Positions 39,000 through 48,354 of a stretch of 64,000 nt of DNA are shown piece by piece (the first letter of the stretch is position 1; each line of letters begins with the position of its first letter). The stretch spans positions 372,001 through 436,000 of the forward strand of contig OW568866.1 of assembly GCA_938743325.2 (NCBI GenBank). The letters run 5' to 3'. The translations under genes were made by a program, and so were the position numbers. The notes below the pieces were generated by a model. That model saw only the letters and a list, made by a program, of their open reading frames with translations, did no database searches and was not told the origin of the DNA. This stretch comes from Pycnococcus provasolii. Its lineage: Eukaryota > Chlorophyta > Pseudoscourfieldiophyceae > Pseudoscourfieldiales > Pycnococcaceae.

Positions 39000-40010
39000 G
39001 TGGCAGCCGCATTGGCTGAGAGGGACGAAGAAGCGGCGGTGGCGGCAGCCGTTGCCGCGGCGTTAGCTGACGCCGACTTGCAAGGTCACCAGGGTGGCAC
39101 GCAAGGTAGGAAGACGGCTAGCGTGTGCGTGTCAGGTGGGCACGACGAGCCTATGATCAGCACGGCGGCCGCAGCGGACTCCCGAGTCAACGCGCAGCCG
39201 TTACCTGAATCATTCCTCACGCGAGGAGAGAAGCCAGCGCAGAGCCAACCAATAGTGAAGGAATTGGCAGCGGTGCGTGCGCATGGCGTACGTGCAGTGG
39301 TGAGCTTACAACTCCACAGCGAGGTGGTGGGCGTAGATGAGGCGTCAGCGGGTGCACTCGCAACGAAAGAGTTACCCACAGAGACACCGGAGGCGCCGGA
39401 GACGAATGCCAAGGTAATGGCGGCTGCAGAATTGGTGCGCCAAATTGTCAAGGGCGAAATTAAGGTGCCTCCACACCGTCTCCATGAGGGCACGGTTGAG
39501 TTCCGCCTAGGGAAGGCGGCGGTACGGGCGCGACGTCCGCTGTCCGATACCGGGTGTAACGTGTGGGTTATTACCGCAAGTTTGTGGAAGAAACTTGAAG
39601 GCGCACTTCCACGGGGTGTACCCACTCTGTCCCACGATCTCACCACAGCGATGGGAGAGGGGAAGGGCGAAGAAGTACCACTCGAGGCGGGCATGACGTG
39701 TGCAGTGGCGCCCGGGACGGAGAACGAAACCTGGATGCCATGTTCAGTGGTGGTGGCGGAGGACAATGCGGTATTTGATTGCCTCATACCCACGTTGTTC
39801 CACTACGCCTATAATGCGTACGTGGTACCTGCGAAAGGGGTCATGTATTGGAACCCTGACGGTTTGGGCACGACGAGGGTGGCGACGTTGCCGGTGCGAA
39901 TCAGCAGCCACGCAACTTGCACAGCAGTCGACGAGCCGGAACACAACTCACAGGATGGCTCGGGAAACGAGGAGCTCGCGCGCCTACTGGTGGATGCGCT
40001 GCGAGCGTAA
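39000..40010 (+). CDS. Protease frame of the Ty3/gypsy element
   Basis: 336 codons. The N-terminal 130 residues are Ala-rich and unrecognised. The retropepsin-like part holds the active-site pattern PLSDTGCNVWVI and a later hydrophobic FDCLIPTLF block. It overlaps the start of the following pol frame, an arrangement common in this family. Confidence 0.65.
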   Translation: MAAALAERDEEAAVAAAVAAALADADLQGHQGGTQGRKTASVCVSGGHDEPMISTAAAADSRVNAQPLPESFLTRGEKPAQSQPIVKELAAVRAHGVRAVVSLQLHSEVVGVDEASAGALATKELPTETPEAPETNAKVMAAAELVRQIVKGEIKVPPHRLHEGTVEFRLGKAAVRARRPLSDTGCNVWVITASLWKKLEGALPRGVPTLSHDLTTAMGEGKGEEVPLEAGMTCAVAPGTENETWMPCSVVVAEDNAVFDCLIPTLFHYAYNAYVVPAKGVMYWNPDGLGTTRVATLPVRISSHATCTAVDEPEHNSQDGSGNEELARLLVDALRA

Positions 40011-43000
40011 AGACCTCGCCATCGGCTGAGGGAAGTAGGGAAGGGGGGAAAACACGAAGGGTTTATGGTTTGAAGAGATGGATAATGTGGCTCGGAGTGC
40101 TGTGGGTACTGGCGGTGGCAATGTCCACACCCAGCACGGGCACGTCCGCAAGTAACGTCAACGAAGACGCGACCACGTGGGCCGAGAGTACAGGTGGAGG
40201 CACGTTCGAAGACGAGGCGAGAAGGAATGGCTGGACGCATCCACCGCGGCGCATCAAGTGGAACAAGTCCCAAGCCAGGAGGATGAAGAAAATGGTGGAT
40301 ACCAAGCACCCGGCACGGCGAGGGTGGATGGCGGGCGCGGTGCTAACCGTACTGCTCGCGTGGCTCGTGTTGTTTGAAGTCAAGATGTGGCTGGCAACCG
40401 TGGTAGCGCTGACGCTAGTTGGAGGAGCTCACGTCAAGCGCCAAGTGTGGGCAGTTTGCACGGTGACGAGCGAGACAAAAGTCGCGCCAAGGCGCCCAGC
40501 ACGGCTCATAGACGCAATGACGCCATACGGTGACGTCGGGCTGGAAGAGAGCGTGGAGACACGAGACGGATGGATGGTTGCGTCACGATTGACTGAGGAG
40601 CAAAAGGTGGAATTGTTGGAACTGTTGAACAGGAATAAAGGAGCGTTTGCGTGGAGCAATGACGACATTCCGGGATACAGTGGGGTTGACGGACCGTTCA
40701 AGATAGATGTAACGGACAAGTCAGTTGAAACCCGCCAACGCCAGAGGAGGTTGAACAAGGCGGAACAAGAGAAGGTGGATGAATGGTACCAAGCGTTTCA
40801 GGACGCGGGGTACATTCGGGAATATAAGTTGGGAGAGCACCAGTACGGGCTCCACGCAATGAACACCACGGTCGCAGCTAAGAAAGATGCGAAGACCGGA
40901 GAGTGGACGGATTGTAGGGTGTGTGCGGACTCGAGGAGTGTGAACGCCATTACCATACGGGACAGGCGGGGTATGCACCGTGCCGATGACCAGATCGCGC
41001 GCCTTTCAGCGGCGAAGTACATCACCGCGGTGGACCTGCGGAAGGGTTTCAACCAGGTTCCCATGGACCCCGGTAGCATACACCTTACCCAGTTTTGGTG
41101 GAAGGGCAAAATCTATGTATGGGAGCGGATGACGTTCGGTTACGTCAACGCGGCTGCCAAGTTCCAAACGGTAATGGACCGAGAACTGGCGGTGGCGGGA
41201 TTGGACAACGAAACCACCTGCTACATAGATGACCTGTGTGTACACCACGATGAGTGGAGTGACCATTTGAAGGCACTTGAGCGTATGTTCGCCATGTGTA
41301 ACACCACAGGTTTGAGGTTACACCCAGACAAGAGTAAGTTCGGGTTGGCGACTGTGGAGTTCCTAGGACACAAGGTGGGTGGGAACGGCGTTACACCAGA
41401 TGAGGCCAAGGTCAAGGCGATTATAGGTATGGGGAGGCCAGAGAGTGCCAGTGACTTAAGGTCACAGCTCGGCCTAATCTCCTACTACCGGTCTTTCATC
41501 CCTAATGCGTCAGCAATGATTGAAGGAATGAGACCATTGCTCAAGAAAGGTGCAGTATGGGTGAAGGGTGCGTGGACCGACGAGCACCAAGCCCAGTTGG
41601 ATGAGTTGAAAGAGAAGTTGGCAACGCCCGGCGTAGGGTTGTTCCACTTCGACGATGAGCTGGAGACGCACGTCTATACCGACTTTAGTTCGTACGGCAT
41701 AGCTGCCGTGCTAGCTCAAGTGGGACCAGACGGGAAGGAGAGGCTGTGCGCGTGTATCTCGCGTAGCCTAAACGTACATGAAGCTAAGTATCCATCGTAT
41801 TATGGCGAATTGCTCGCTGTGACGTGGGCGTTACGTACGTTTCACCCCTACATCTGGGGAAGGCATATCAAGTTGATCACGGACCACCAACCTTTAGTTT
41901 GGTTGATGGACTCCTCTCAGAAGAAAAATGCACACCACACGAGGTGGGCATTAATGGTGGAACAATATGACTTGGTGGTCATTCACAGGGCTGGAGCGTC
42001 GCATGCTAATGCCGACGTGCCCTCGCGATTCCCCTTGGCAACGGAGGAAGATAACTCTGGAGCAAGGTTGGATGACGGGGAGGAACGCAACCTGGGCGGA
42101 CAAGTGAGGCTTGCGACGCCTGAAGAGTATGCCGAGTGGTACACAGCAGTTGCTCGTAACCCAGGTAGCAAGGCAACTCAAAGTGACCTCAATCTTGACG
42201 GAGTCCCCGTCACAATTCCCAATCCCAGTCCGGACATGGCGAGTACGGTAGGGAACGGAAAGGGTGAAGAGGTGGGGCGCGCAGTGGCAGGCGCGTTAAT
42301 TAAGGGCGAACCTTATGGTGCAGTAGCACCGCTCAGGGTCACCATGCGCGCGAGCGTGTGCGTGAGCCCCGCTGACAAGGTTAGCCACGAAGTGTGTGCT
42401 ATGGTCAATGACGCCGTAGAAGATGAGACGGTGGAAACGCCGCTGACGGAGTGGAGGCGCCGGCTGAAACATGTCGTGCGAGGCGAATTGTTGCCGTCAA
42501 CGGATCATGTTGGCAACGCAATATGGAGTTCTCCTGTAGTGGTGGTTGAAGGACCGGGCGTGTGCGGACGAGGCGTTCACGCCGCGTGGCAGTCAGGACT
42601 ACAAGTGAACATGTGCGTTTCTGTGGAGACGTACCAGCTGAGAGAGCAGATGCGTGACGAGTACGTGCGCGCAAGGCTTCCACCTGGATGGGTGGCGCAA
42701 CGCACTGATTCGGGCGTCGAGCAACTGTGGTGCCAAGCGTGGCAAGACAATAACGCCAACGTCACGGAACTCGTTGAGCGCACACGGGCGGTGGCCTGTG
42801 GCGCCGAAGTGGTGGTGGCTGGTTTGATGGCGGACGAGGCGGAGCTCGACGCAGACACTCGGTGGTGGAAGCGAATAGCGAGCGCCAACGCCGCAGTGGT
42901 AATCGAGACGCATGCCCGACATGCGAGAGGGAATTGGTGGGATGGTTGGATTGAGAGCTGTAACCGGCGCCCTGTAATCACCAACGTTGAACGCATGGAC

Positions 43001-46000
43001 CTCCTTGCGGCTGTCTTAGCCGACGAAGGTGACGCGACGACAAGCGTGGCAGAGCGAGGCACGTCCGCACACCAAGAAAACAAAGAACCCTCCATGAGGA
43101 AAGGTGACGCAACGGCCAGGCAGATGGCTGCGGTTGCGCGCAACGTGGCTGACGGGATTAGCATGCGAGACATGTTGCAGCTCGCCCGAGAAGTCAGCGA
43201 AGCGAGAGATGAATGGGAGAGGAGCACCGGCACCGAAGCACAGCAAGTGGGGTTGGCCGCAAAACTGTGGTCACGCAACGTCATGCCGTGGCAAGGCAAT
43301 CGTCCCAATGGAGCGGCGGTGGCGTCTTTAGTCTGCAATTGGGATTGGTGTCTGAGGAACCCAATGCCTAGCGGCCAAGAAGGAGTTAAGGAGCGGCTGG
43401 ACAAGAAGGGATTGGGCTACGTGGACGCCAACCCGGAGGTTTCCGCAGCTCGAAAGTGCATGGCTCGATGGGCGCGCTGTCGAGTGCAAGATGAGGAAGG
43501 CAAGGCTATTGCGGCCGTATGCCAGCACGAGAAGCGCAATTTGAGTCAACAACCTGTAACCAAAACAAGGTTACCAGGTTGGCCCAAAGAGTTGAGGGAT
43601 AGGTTCGTCCATGCCATAGATGGTGGCTCAGAACTCTTGGTGCAACAATATGAGACGGGCACGGAGTACCGTGTCTTCGTGCCAAGGCGTGAAGAAAACA
43701 ACGCTGAGGTTGCGGCGGCAATAGCAAGTGAAGTCACCTCCACGGCTGCAAGCGCAGACCCGTGGGAGGATGAGGAACTCATGCTAGCCATGCGTGAAGG
43801 TGGCGCTGGAGCGGTTACCGACGTCGCAAAGCGCAGCCGAGTGGCAAGGCGCATGAGGTCGTATGCCACTAAACAACGAGACGGCGAGATGGTGCTCTTG
43901 TTTGTGCCTGACGGCCGGAGACCAAGAGAAGTGCCTCCGCCAGGCAAGCGTGAAGAAGTCATTGACTTGTACCACCGTAAGACAGGCCACTTCGGAGTAC
44001 GGCGTACGTACGAACTGGTCAAGCTACATTATTGGTGGCCCGGCATGTATCGCCAAGTGGCTACAGTGGTTGGGAAGTGTGCGGCTTGCGATTTGGCGAA
44101 AGCACGGCCGAACCGCAAGGCAGGTGGAACGGAGTTACAATCCTTGCCAATTCAAGGATTGTTCTTCAGGTGGCATGTTGATTTTGCTGGCCCGTTCAAT
44201 GAGACTGAACGCGGTAACAAATACATCTTAATCTTCATTGATGCATTCAGCAAAGAACTTGTCGCGGTCCCCACTCCCGACAGGACGTCCTCTAATGTTG
44301 CGTATGCGTTCTTGCAACATGTCTTGAGTCGATACGGTGCTCCAGCCGTAGTGACGTCGGACAACGGACAAGAGTTCGTGGGAGGAGAGTTTGCGGAATT
44401 GTTAAGGGAGGCGTGCATCGACCACCGGACAACGTCACGCAACCATCCTCAGGCCAATGGCCAAGTGGAGCGTGTGGTACAGACGGTTAAGGAGTCTTTG
44501 AAACGTCTTACTGTAGACGCGGAGGAACACCGCGACTGGGACGTCTTGTTGATGTGGGTGGTACTCGGATACCGCTGCAGTAAGCAAGCGTCATCGGGTA
44601 TGAGCCCGTTCGAAGTGGTGTACGGCACGGAGCCTCAGTTGGCCATTGGTCACGGCGGTGCCTTCGCTGACGAGTTAGTCTATGAAGGAGTGGAGGAAGA
44701 TGACGCGAGACGAGCGACTGAGGCGACGGCCGTCAGCTTGCTCAAACGTGCGGTGGCCATGAAGAAGATGGTGGCTACCATCGATTCGAATTTGAAGGTG
44801 GCGCAACACCGAGATTCGTTACGATACGCTCAGCTACGCGACGGTACGTACTGGCGTAAGCTCAGGAAGTTTGAGGTGGGTGATTTCGTTTATGTGGCGC
44901 GAGCTCATGCGAAAGGTTTGGAAGCGAAGGTAATGAGGACGGTGCTCCGAGTCAAGGAGGCACGCAGTGAAGATGTGTTTGTGTTGGAGGGTCGCGATGG
45001 CGCAACCATCGTGGAGCAGGCGGTAAACATGGCGCCGTGCCATTTGCCTGACCTGGACGGGACCGTTGACGGCACGCTACTCAAGGCTGCGTGGCGGTGC
45101 CAAGGGTGCAATGGTGACCGAGAACACAGCAAGATGATTGTGTGTGACGGGTGTGGGAAGGCGTGGCACATCTGGTGTGTAACGCCACCACTTAAGGTCG
45201 TACCACAGACCACGTGGGTGTGCGAGGCATGCTCGATGCTGGGGTATCAACCATCCCCAAGCACGTTTGGTGACGGGGCGTATCGTCCACCTCCAACTGT
45301 GACCGCGAGGTTGCGAGACGAACGAGGTTTGGCGCTGCATGGGCGACGCGTAATGAAGGAGTTTGACGTGGGACCTGGTGTGAAGGAGCAACATGAAGGC
45401 ACGGTGCTCTTCGAGGCTACTGCGCACCCGCCGTACCGATTCTGGATCAGGTACGACGATGGCGATGAAGAAACGATGTACGAGGCAGAAGTACGCAAGT
45501 ACTTGCTTCCATCGAGTGGTGAAGTGAACAAAGATAAAAGTGATAATGTGAAACAAGATACTCGTGTGACAAGACTCAGGTCCACGCGTGGTAGTCACGT
45601 GGCAGCTGCATTGGCTTGGAAGAACGAGACAATGTTGTGCAAGTCCAAAGAGGTCTTACCTTTGATGGACAATGTGGTGTTGGCGAAACTGATGCAAGAG
45701 CTCCAGCCCGGATGCTCAGCGCGCACGGTAAGCAATATGGCGAGGGCGGTGGCGCTTATGCAGACGCCACGAGCGTTGCCTTGCGTCACGACAGTGCCCG
45801 GTGCACTCGAACAGCTGTGGGAGCATGTGGCTCTTGATAAATTTGAGTGGGTGTTGGATCCGTTCGCGGGTACCAAAGCGGTGGCTTCATACCTCAGCGG
45901 GCAAGAAGTACGCGTAGTTAGCAATGACCTGAACCCTGGGCATGGCGCAGAGTTGTGCATGAATGCGTGTCAGCCGGTATTTTGGCAACGCATGGCGAAA

Positions 46001-46342
46001 CAAGGTGTCGAGGCAGTAGTATGTAGCCCTTGGTTCGACTGCTTAGATTTGGTGGTGCCACTCATGGTGAAGGCAACTGCCAAGGTGGTGTGTGTGCACG
46101 TGTCGTACAGCTATTATGCTACGATGCCCCGTGCTCGAGCAAGTATGCTGAAACAATGGATGGACGAAGGCAGGGTTGCAGTGATTAGCAACTTGCCTAG
46201 AGTTGGCCGTCAGCGGCAATGTGCGTGGTTGTGTATATTTGCCTCCGTGGCTATACGCAAACAATTGGTGAGACGAGAGTCTAGTGAAGTGGGGTGGCTG
46301 TTCGTGGCCGACCCAGAAGCGCCAATGGCGTTAGTGATTTGA
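39917..46342 (+). CDS. Pol polyprotein of the Ty3/gypsy element with accessory C-terminal domains
   Basis: A 2141-codon frame. Reverse transcriptase lies at about 40560-41390 (ITAVDLRKGFNQVPM, FGYVNAAAKFQ, CYIDDLCVHH) and RNase H at about 41640-42020 (VYTDFSSYGI, ITDHQPLVW). An unassigned region of about 600 residues follows. The integrase at 43930-44560 has an H2C2 zinc segment (HRKTGHFG...CAACDLAK) and DDE core (WHVDFAGPF, VTSDNGQEF, HPQANGQVERV). A PHD finger (45092-45240: WRCQGCNG, IVCDGCGKAWHIWCV, WVCEAC), a Tudor/chromo-like segment (45330-45510: FWIRYDDGDEETMYEAEVRK) and a methyltransferase-like domain (45830-46260: VLDPFAGTKAVASYL, VVCSPWFDCLDL) end the protein. Confidence 0.88.
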   Translation: MHSSRRAGTQLTGWLGKRGARAPTGGCAASVKTSPSAEGSREGGKTRRVYGLKRWIMWLGVLWVLAVAMSTPSTGTSASNVNEDATTWAESTGGGTFEDEARRNGWTHPPRRIKWNKSQARRMKKMVDTKHPARRGWMAGAVLTVLLAWLVLFEVKMWLATVVALTLVGGAHVKRQVWAVCTVTSETKVAPRRPARLIDAMTPYGDVGLEESVETRDGWMVASRLTEEQKVELLELLNRNKGAFAWSNDDIPGYSGVDGPFKIDVTDKSVETRQRQRRLNKAEQEKVDEWYQAFQDAGYIREYKLGEHQYGLHAMNTTVAAKKDAKTGEWTDCRVCADSRSVNAITIRDRRGMHRADDQIARLSAAKYITAVDLRKGFNQVPMDPGSIHLTQFWWKGKIYVWERMTFGYVNAAAKFQTVMDRELAVAGLDNETTCYIDDLCVHHDEWSDHLKALERMFAMCNTTGLRLHPDKSKFGLATVEFLGHKVGGNGVTPDEAKVKAIIGMGRPESASDLRSQLGLISYYRSFIPNASAMIEGMRPLLKKGAVWVKGAWTDEHQAQLDELKEKLATPGVGLFHFDDELETHVYTDFSSYGIAAVLAQVGPDGKERLCACISRSLNVHEAKYPSYYGELLAVTWALRTFHPYIWGRHIKLITDHQPLVWLMDSSQKKNAHHTRWALMVEQYDLVVIHRAGASHANADVPSRFPLATEEDNSGARLDDGEERNLGGQVRLATPEEYAEWYTAVARNPGSKATQSDLNLDGVPVTIPNPSPDMASTVGNGKGEEVGRAVAGALIKGEPYGAVAPLRVTMRASVCVSPADKVSHEVCAMVNDAVEDETVETPLTEWRRRLKHVVRGELLPSTDHVGNAIWSSPVVVVEGPGVCGRGVHAAWQSGLQVNMCVSVETYQLREQMRDEYVRARLPPGWVAQRTDSGVEQLWCQAWQDNNANVTELVERTRAVACGAEVVVAGLMADEAELDADTRWWKRIASANAAVVIETHARHARGNWWDGWIESCNRRPVITNVERMDLLAAVLADEGDATTSVAERGTSAHQENKEPSMRKGDATARQMAAVARNVADGISMRDMLQLAREVSEARDEWERSTGTEAQQVGLAAKLWSRNVMPWQGNRPNGAAVASLVCNWDWCLRNPMPSGQEGVKERLDKKGLGYVDANPEVSAARKCMARWARCRVQDEEGKAIAAVCQHEKRNLSQQPVTKTRLPGWPKELRDRFVHAIDGGSELLVQQYETGTEYRVFVPRREENNAEVAAAIASEVTSTAASADPWEDEELMLAMREGGAGAVTDVAKRSRVARRMRSYATKQRDGEMVLLFVPDGRRPREVPPPGKREEVIDLYHRKTGHFGVRRTYELVKLHYWWPGMYRQVATVVGKCAACDLAKARPNRKAGGTELQSLPIQGLFFRWHVDFAGPFNETERGNKYILIFIDAFSKELVAVPTPDRTSSNVAYAFLQHVLSRYGAPAVVTSDNGQEFVGGEFAELLREACIDHRTTSRNHPQANGQVERVVQTVKESLKRLTVDAEEHRDWDVLLMWVVLGYRCSKQASSGMSPFEVVYGTEPQLAIGHGGAFADELVYEGVEEDDARRATEATAVSLLKRAVAMKKMVATIDSNLKVAQHRDSLRYAQLRDGTYWRKLRKFEVGDFVYVARAHAKGLEAKVMRTVLRVKEARSEDVFVLEGRDGATIVEQAVNMAPCHLPDLDGTVDGTLLKAAWRCQGCNGDREHSKMIVCDGCGKAWHIWCVTPPLKVVPQTTWVCEACSMLGYQPSPSTFGDGAYRPPPTVTARLRDERGLALHGRRVMKEFDVGPGVKEQHEGTVLFEATAHPPYRFWIRYDDGDEETMYEAEVRKYLLPSSGEVNKDKSDNVKQDTRVTRLRSTRGSHVAAALAWKNETMLCKSKEVLPLMDNVVLAKLMQELQPGCSARTVSNMARAVALMQTPRALPCVTTVPGALEQLWEHVALDKFEWVLDPFAGTKAVASYLSGQEVRVVSNDLNPGHGAELCMNACQPVFWQRMAKQGVEAVVCSPWFDCLDLVVPLMVKATAKVVCVHVSYSYYATMPRARASMLKQWMDEGRVAVISNLPRVGRQRQCAWLCIFASVAIRKQLVRRESSEVGWLFVADPEAPMALVI

Positions 46343-46447
46343 ACAAATGTGTGTGGTGAATGCGTACCGTGGCCATACCCTGAGTTGGTTTCGGTTGTGC
46401 GCTGATACGGTGTGACATTTCCAGCGATATCACAACCGAGGCGGTGG

Positions 46448-46487
46448 GGTCGAAGGTGACGCTGTGACGCGGTAGTGCGTCGTGACA
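46448..46487 (+). repeat. 40 bp repeat, copy before the 3' LTR
   Basis: The stretch ggtcgaaggtgacgctgtga and the next 20 bases recur directly after the 3' LTR at 47142-47181. It sits where a polypurine tract would be expected and is itself partly self-complementary. Confidence 0.85.
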
Positions 46488-46489
46488 GC

Positions 46490-47141
46490 TGTCGCGCGGC
46501 ATGGCGGTGTGGTGGCGCAGTGGTGCGGTGGTGAGTGGTGTGTGTGTGGAATAAGTGCCTCCAACCTTCTAGAGTTGGTGAGGGTTTGGGCCCCCTCAAG
46601 ATAAATATGGGTGAGTGTGGATGATTCGGGGATACGTTATCAGGATGACGTATCAGCAAGAAAATCCACATTAATGTGGATTTTCTTGGTCCCCGTGAAG
46701 TGCGGACAAAAATGACATTAATGTCATTTTTGTCCGCTGCTCATGGGGACTTGCAAGGTCACGTGATGTGGACAGGTGAGGTGCCCCGAGTGGAGGTTGC
46801 CCGTTGCAAGGCGGCCCCGTGTGGAGGTTGCCTATTGCAAGGTGGCCCCACGGTTGTGTGTGGTGGGCTGTGGTTGTATGGGTTTCCCTGCTGCCATTGT
46901 CAACGCGTTTTTGTGTACGCACGAGTGGCGTACGCTTGTTGACCGGTGAAGAGAGAGAGAGAGAGAGAGTTTTAAGTGTAACTTGGCTCCGGCCTTGTGG
47001 AGTTAGGGTGGTAAAACAACTAGGGTTGTCCGTTGTCGCCTGGTCGAGCCTCGTGGGCTCGCCTGGGGTGGTGGTGGTGGCGCTGGTGGTGTGGAGGGAG
47101 ATTGTGAGTAGTGTGTGACGTGAGTTAGTTACATTTCTTTT
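46490..47141 (+). repeat. 3' LTR of the Ty3/gypsy element
   Basis: 652 bp, co-linear with the 5' LTR throughout; no difference noticed. Confidence 0.9.
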
Positions 47142-47181
47142 GGTCGAAGGTGACGCTGTGACGCGGTAGTGCGTCGTGACA
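47142..47181 (+). repeat. 40 bp repeat, copy after the 3' LTR
   Basis: Matches 46448-46487. Together the two copies bracket the 3' LTR like a long direct repeat. Confidence 0.85.
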
Positions 47182-47340
47182 CCAACGCCGAAGAAGCTAG
47201 CAGAAGCAGGGGAGTACACACCAACATCATCATCATGTCAGGTCGGGTTGCGATCGACGCGTACATGACTCCCCCGAGTAATGAACGATAAAAGCTTTTC
47301 CCAACCACCCTCACAGTCTCCGAGGTGTAGCTCGCGAAGT
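47182..47340 (-). mobile_element. Ty1/Copia fossil fragment
   Basis: The minus strand reads SFYRSLLGGVMYASIATRPD, the standard block after Copia reverse transcriptase. Only about 50 codons remain; the element is broken, and the Ty3/gypsy element with its 40 bp repeat abuts it. Confidence 0.7.
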
Positions 47341-47461
47341 GCCAGAACTTCGCGAAGTACAACTCCGTCGCCACGAGTGGGGTGGTCAGATGGTTGTTCG
47401 GGATGGTTGGTTGTGATCACCATGCCGAAAGGCAGTTGGCATACCATCCCAAAGGTACGCA

Positions 47462-47662
47462 TCATTCAATCGCAATTCGACGCGAAGGGCGAAGGACGGC
47501 GTGAATCGCGTGCAGTCAGAGACGCGTTACGGCGTGCGCAAGCCAGTGATGTACCTTGCACAGGATAACGATCCCAAGCACTTCAACGTGGACAGCGTAC
47601 CCGACGAACTCAACATCGGAGTCGTCGCGGCGTGTCCGCCTCCACACCGGACTGCGAGCCGG
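47462..47662 (+). pseudogene. Possible scrap of a Tc1/mariner-like transposase
   Basis: The frame reads VMYLAQDNDPKHFNVDSV, which resembles the second-Asp block of Tc1/mariner transposases (QDNxPxH). The frame stops soon after at PPPHRTASR. No terminal repeats seen. Weak call. Confidence 0.25.
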
Positions 47663-48354
47663 TAAGGCACTCGAGCTCGACGAATACTAGAGCTCACCAT
47701 GACGCAATGCTTGACGGGCAGGAACCAATGGGAGAGGGTCGAGAAGCTACATAGCTGTGTAACACACGACGCCATAGATGTTGGTGGCAGTGAGAAGAAG
47801 TGAGAAGAAGAGGCATTCGAGGGAGTTGGGAGTTCGGGGTTCCTATGAGACCCGAAAACACCAGTCTCTGAGACCCAGTTCCCCTTCTAATGCTCCCACC
47901 CACCACCCACCACTCTGCTCCCACCACTCTGGATTTGCTCCTCTCAGCAGACCTCATGTCATGAGCAGGGAGGAAAAGACGGACTTTGCCGGACGCTTGG
48001 AGGAGCACAGGTGAGGAGCACACGATTCCTCGACGGAGCTCCGGCTGTCCGGGAGGGGGGAACGAACACATGTTTTTCCCGTGTTGTCTGACATCTGAGC
48101 TTGCACCTTGCAACGAAACCAAAACGTCCGGCAACCAGGACGGCAACCAGGTCCGGCAACCTGGCTGTAATATAAGGCTTCGTCGAAAACAAGCGTGCGT
48201 GCGTATACGGCCATCGCATACATACCTATACACTATTAATAGGCTTGCAGCTTGTGTATCCTTAAGGTGTATCTGGTGGTGTATCCTTAAGCACAGCTGG
48301 GGACAGTCCTTAAGGCTTTCCACCCGTTTCTTTGCGTTGTTTCACTGCGTTTCC
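47663..48354. other. Spacer without recognised gene
   Basis: Contains repeats of gtccggcaacc (48127-48165) and three cttaagg words (48262-48320) close to the next start. Short frames only. It should hold the promoter of the 48355 gene. Confidence 0.45.

Larger units (their letters stand above)
38171..47141 (+). mobile_element. Ty3/gypsy LTR retrotransposon with PHD and methyltransferase-like C-terminal domains
   Basis: 8971 bp with 652 bp direct terminal repeats (38171-38822 and 46490-47141) that look identical in every stretch compared. Internal order is protease, reverse transcriptase, RNase H, a long spacer, integrase, PHD finger, Tudor/chromo-like segment and a methyltransferase-like domain. 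RT-RH-INT order fixes Ty3/gypsy. No capsid or zinc-knuckle gag domain is recognisable. It looks whole in its pol part, with no interruption seen, and the matching LTRs point to a recent insertion. No target duplication was found at its ends. Confidence 0.88.
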
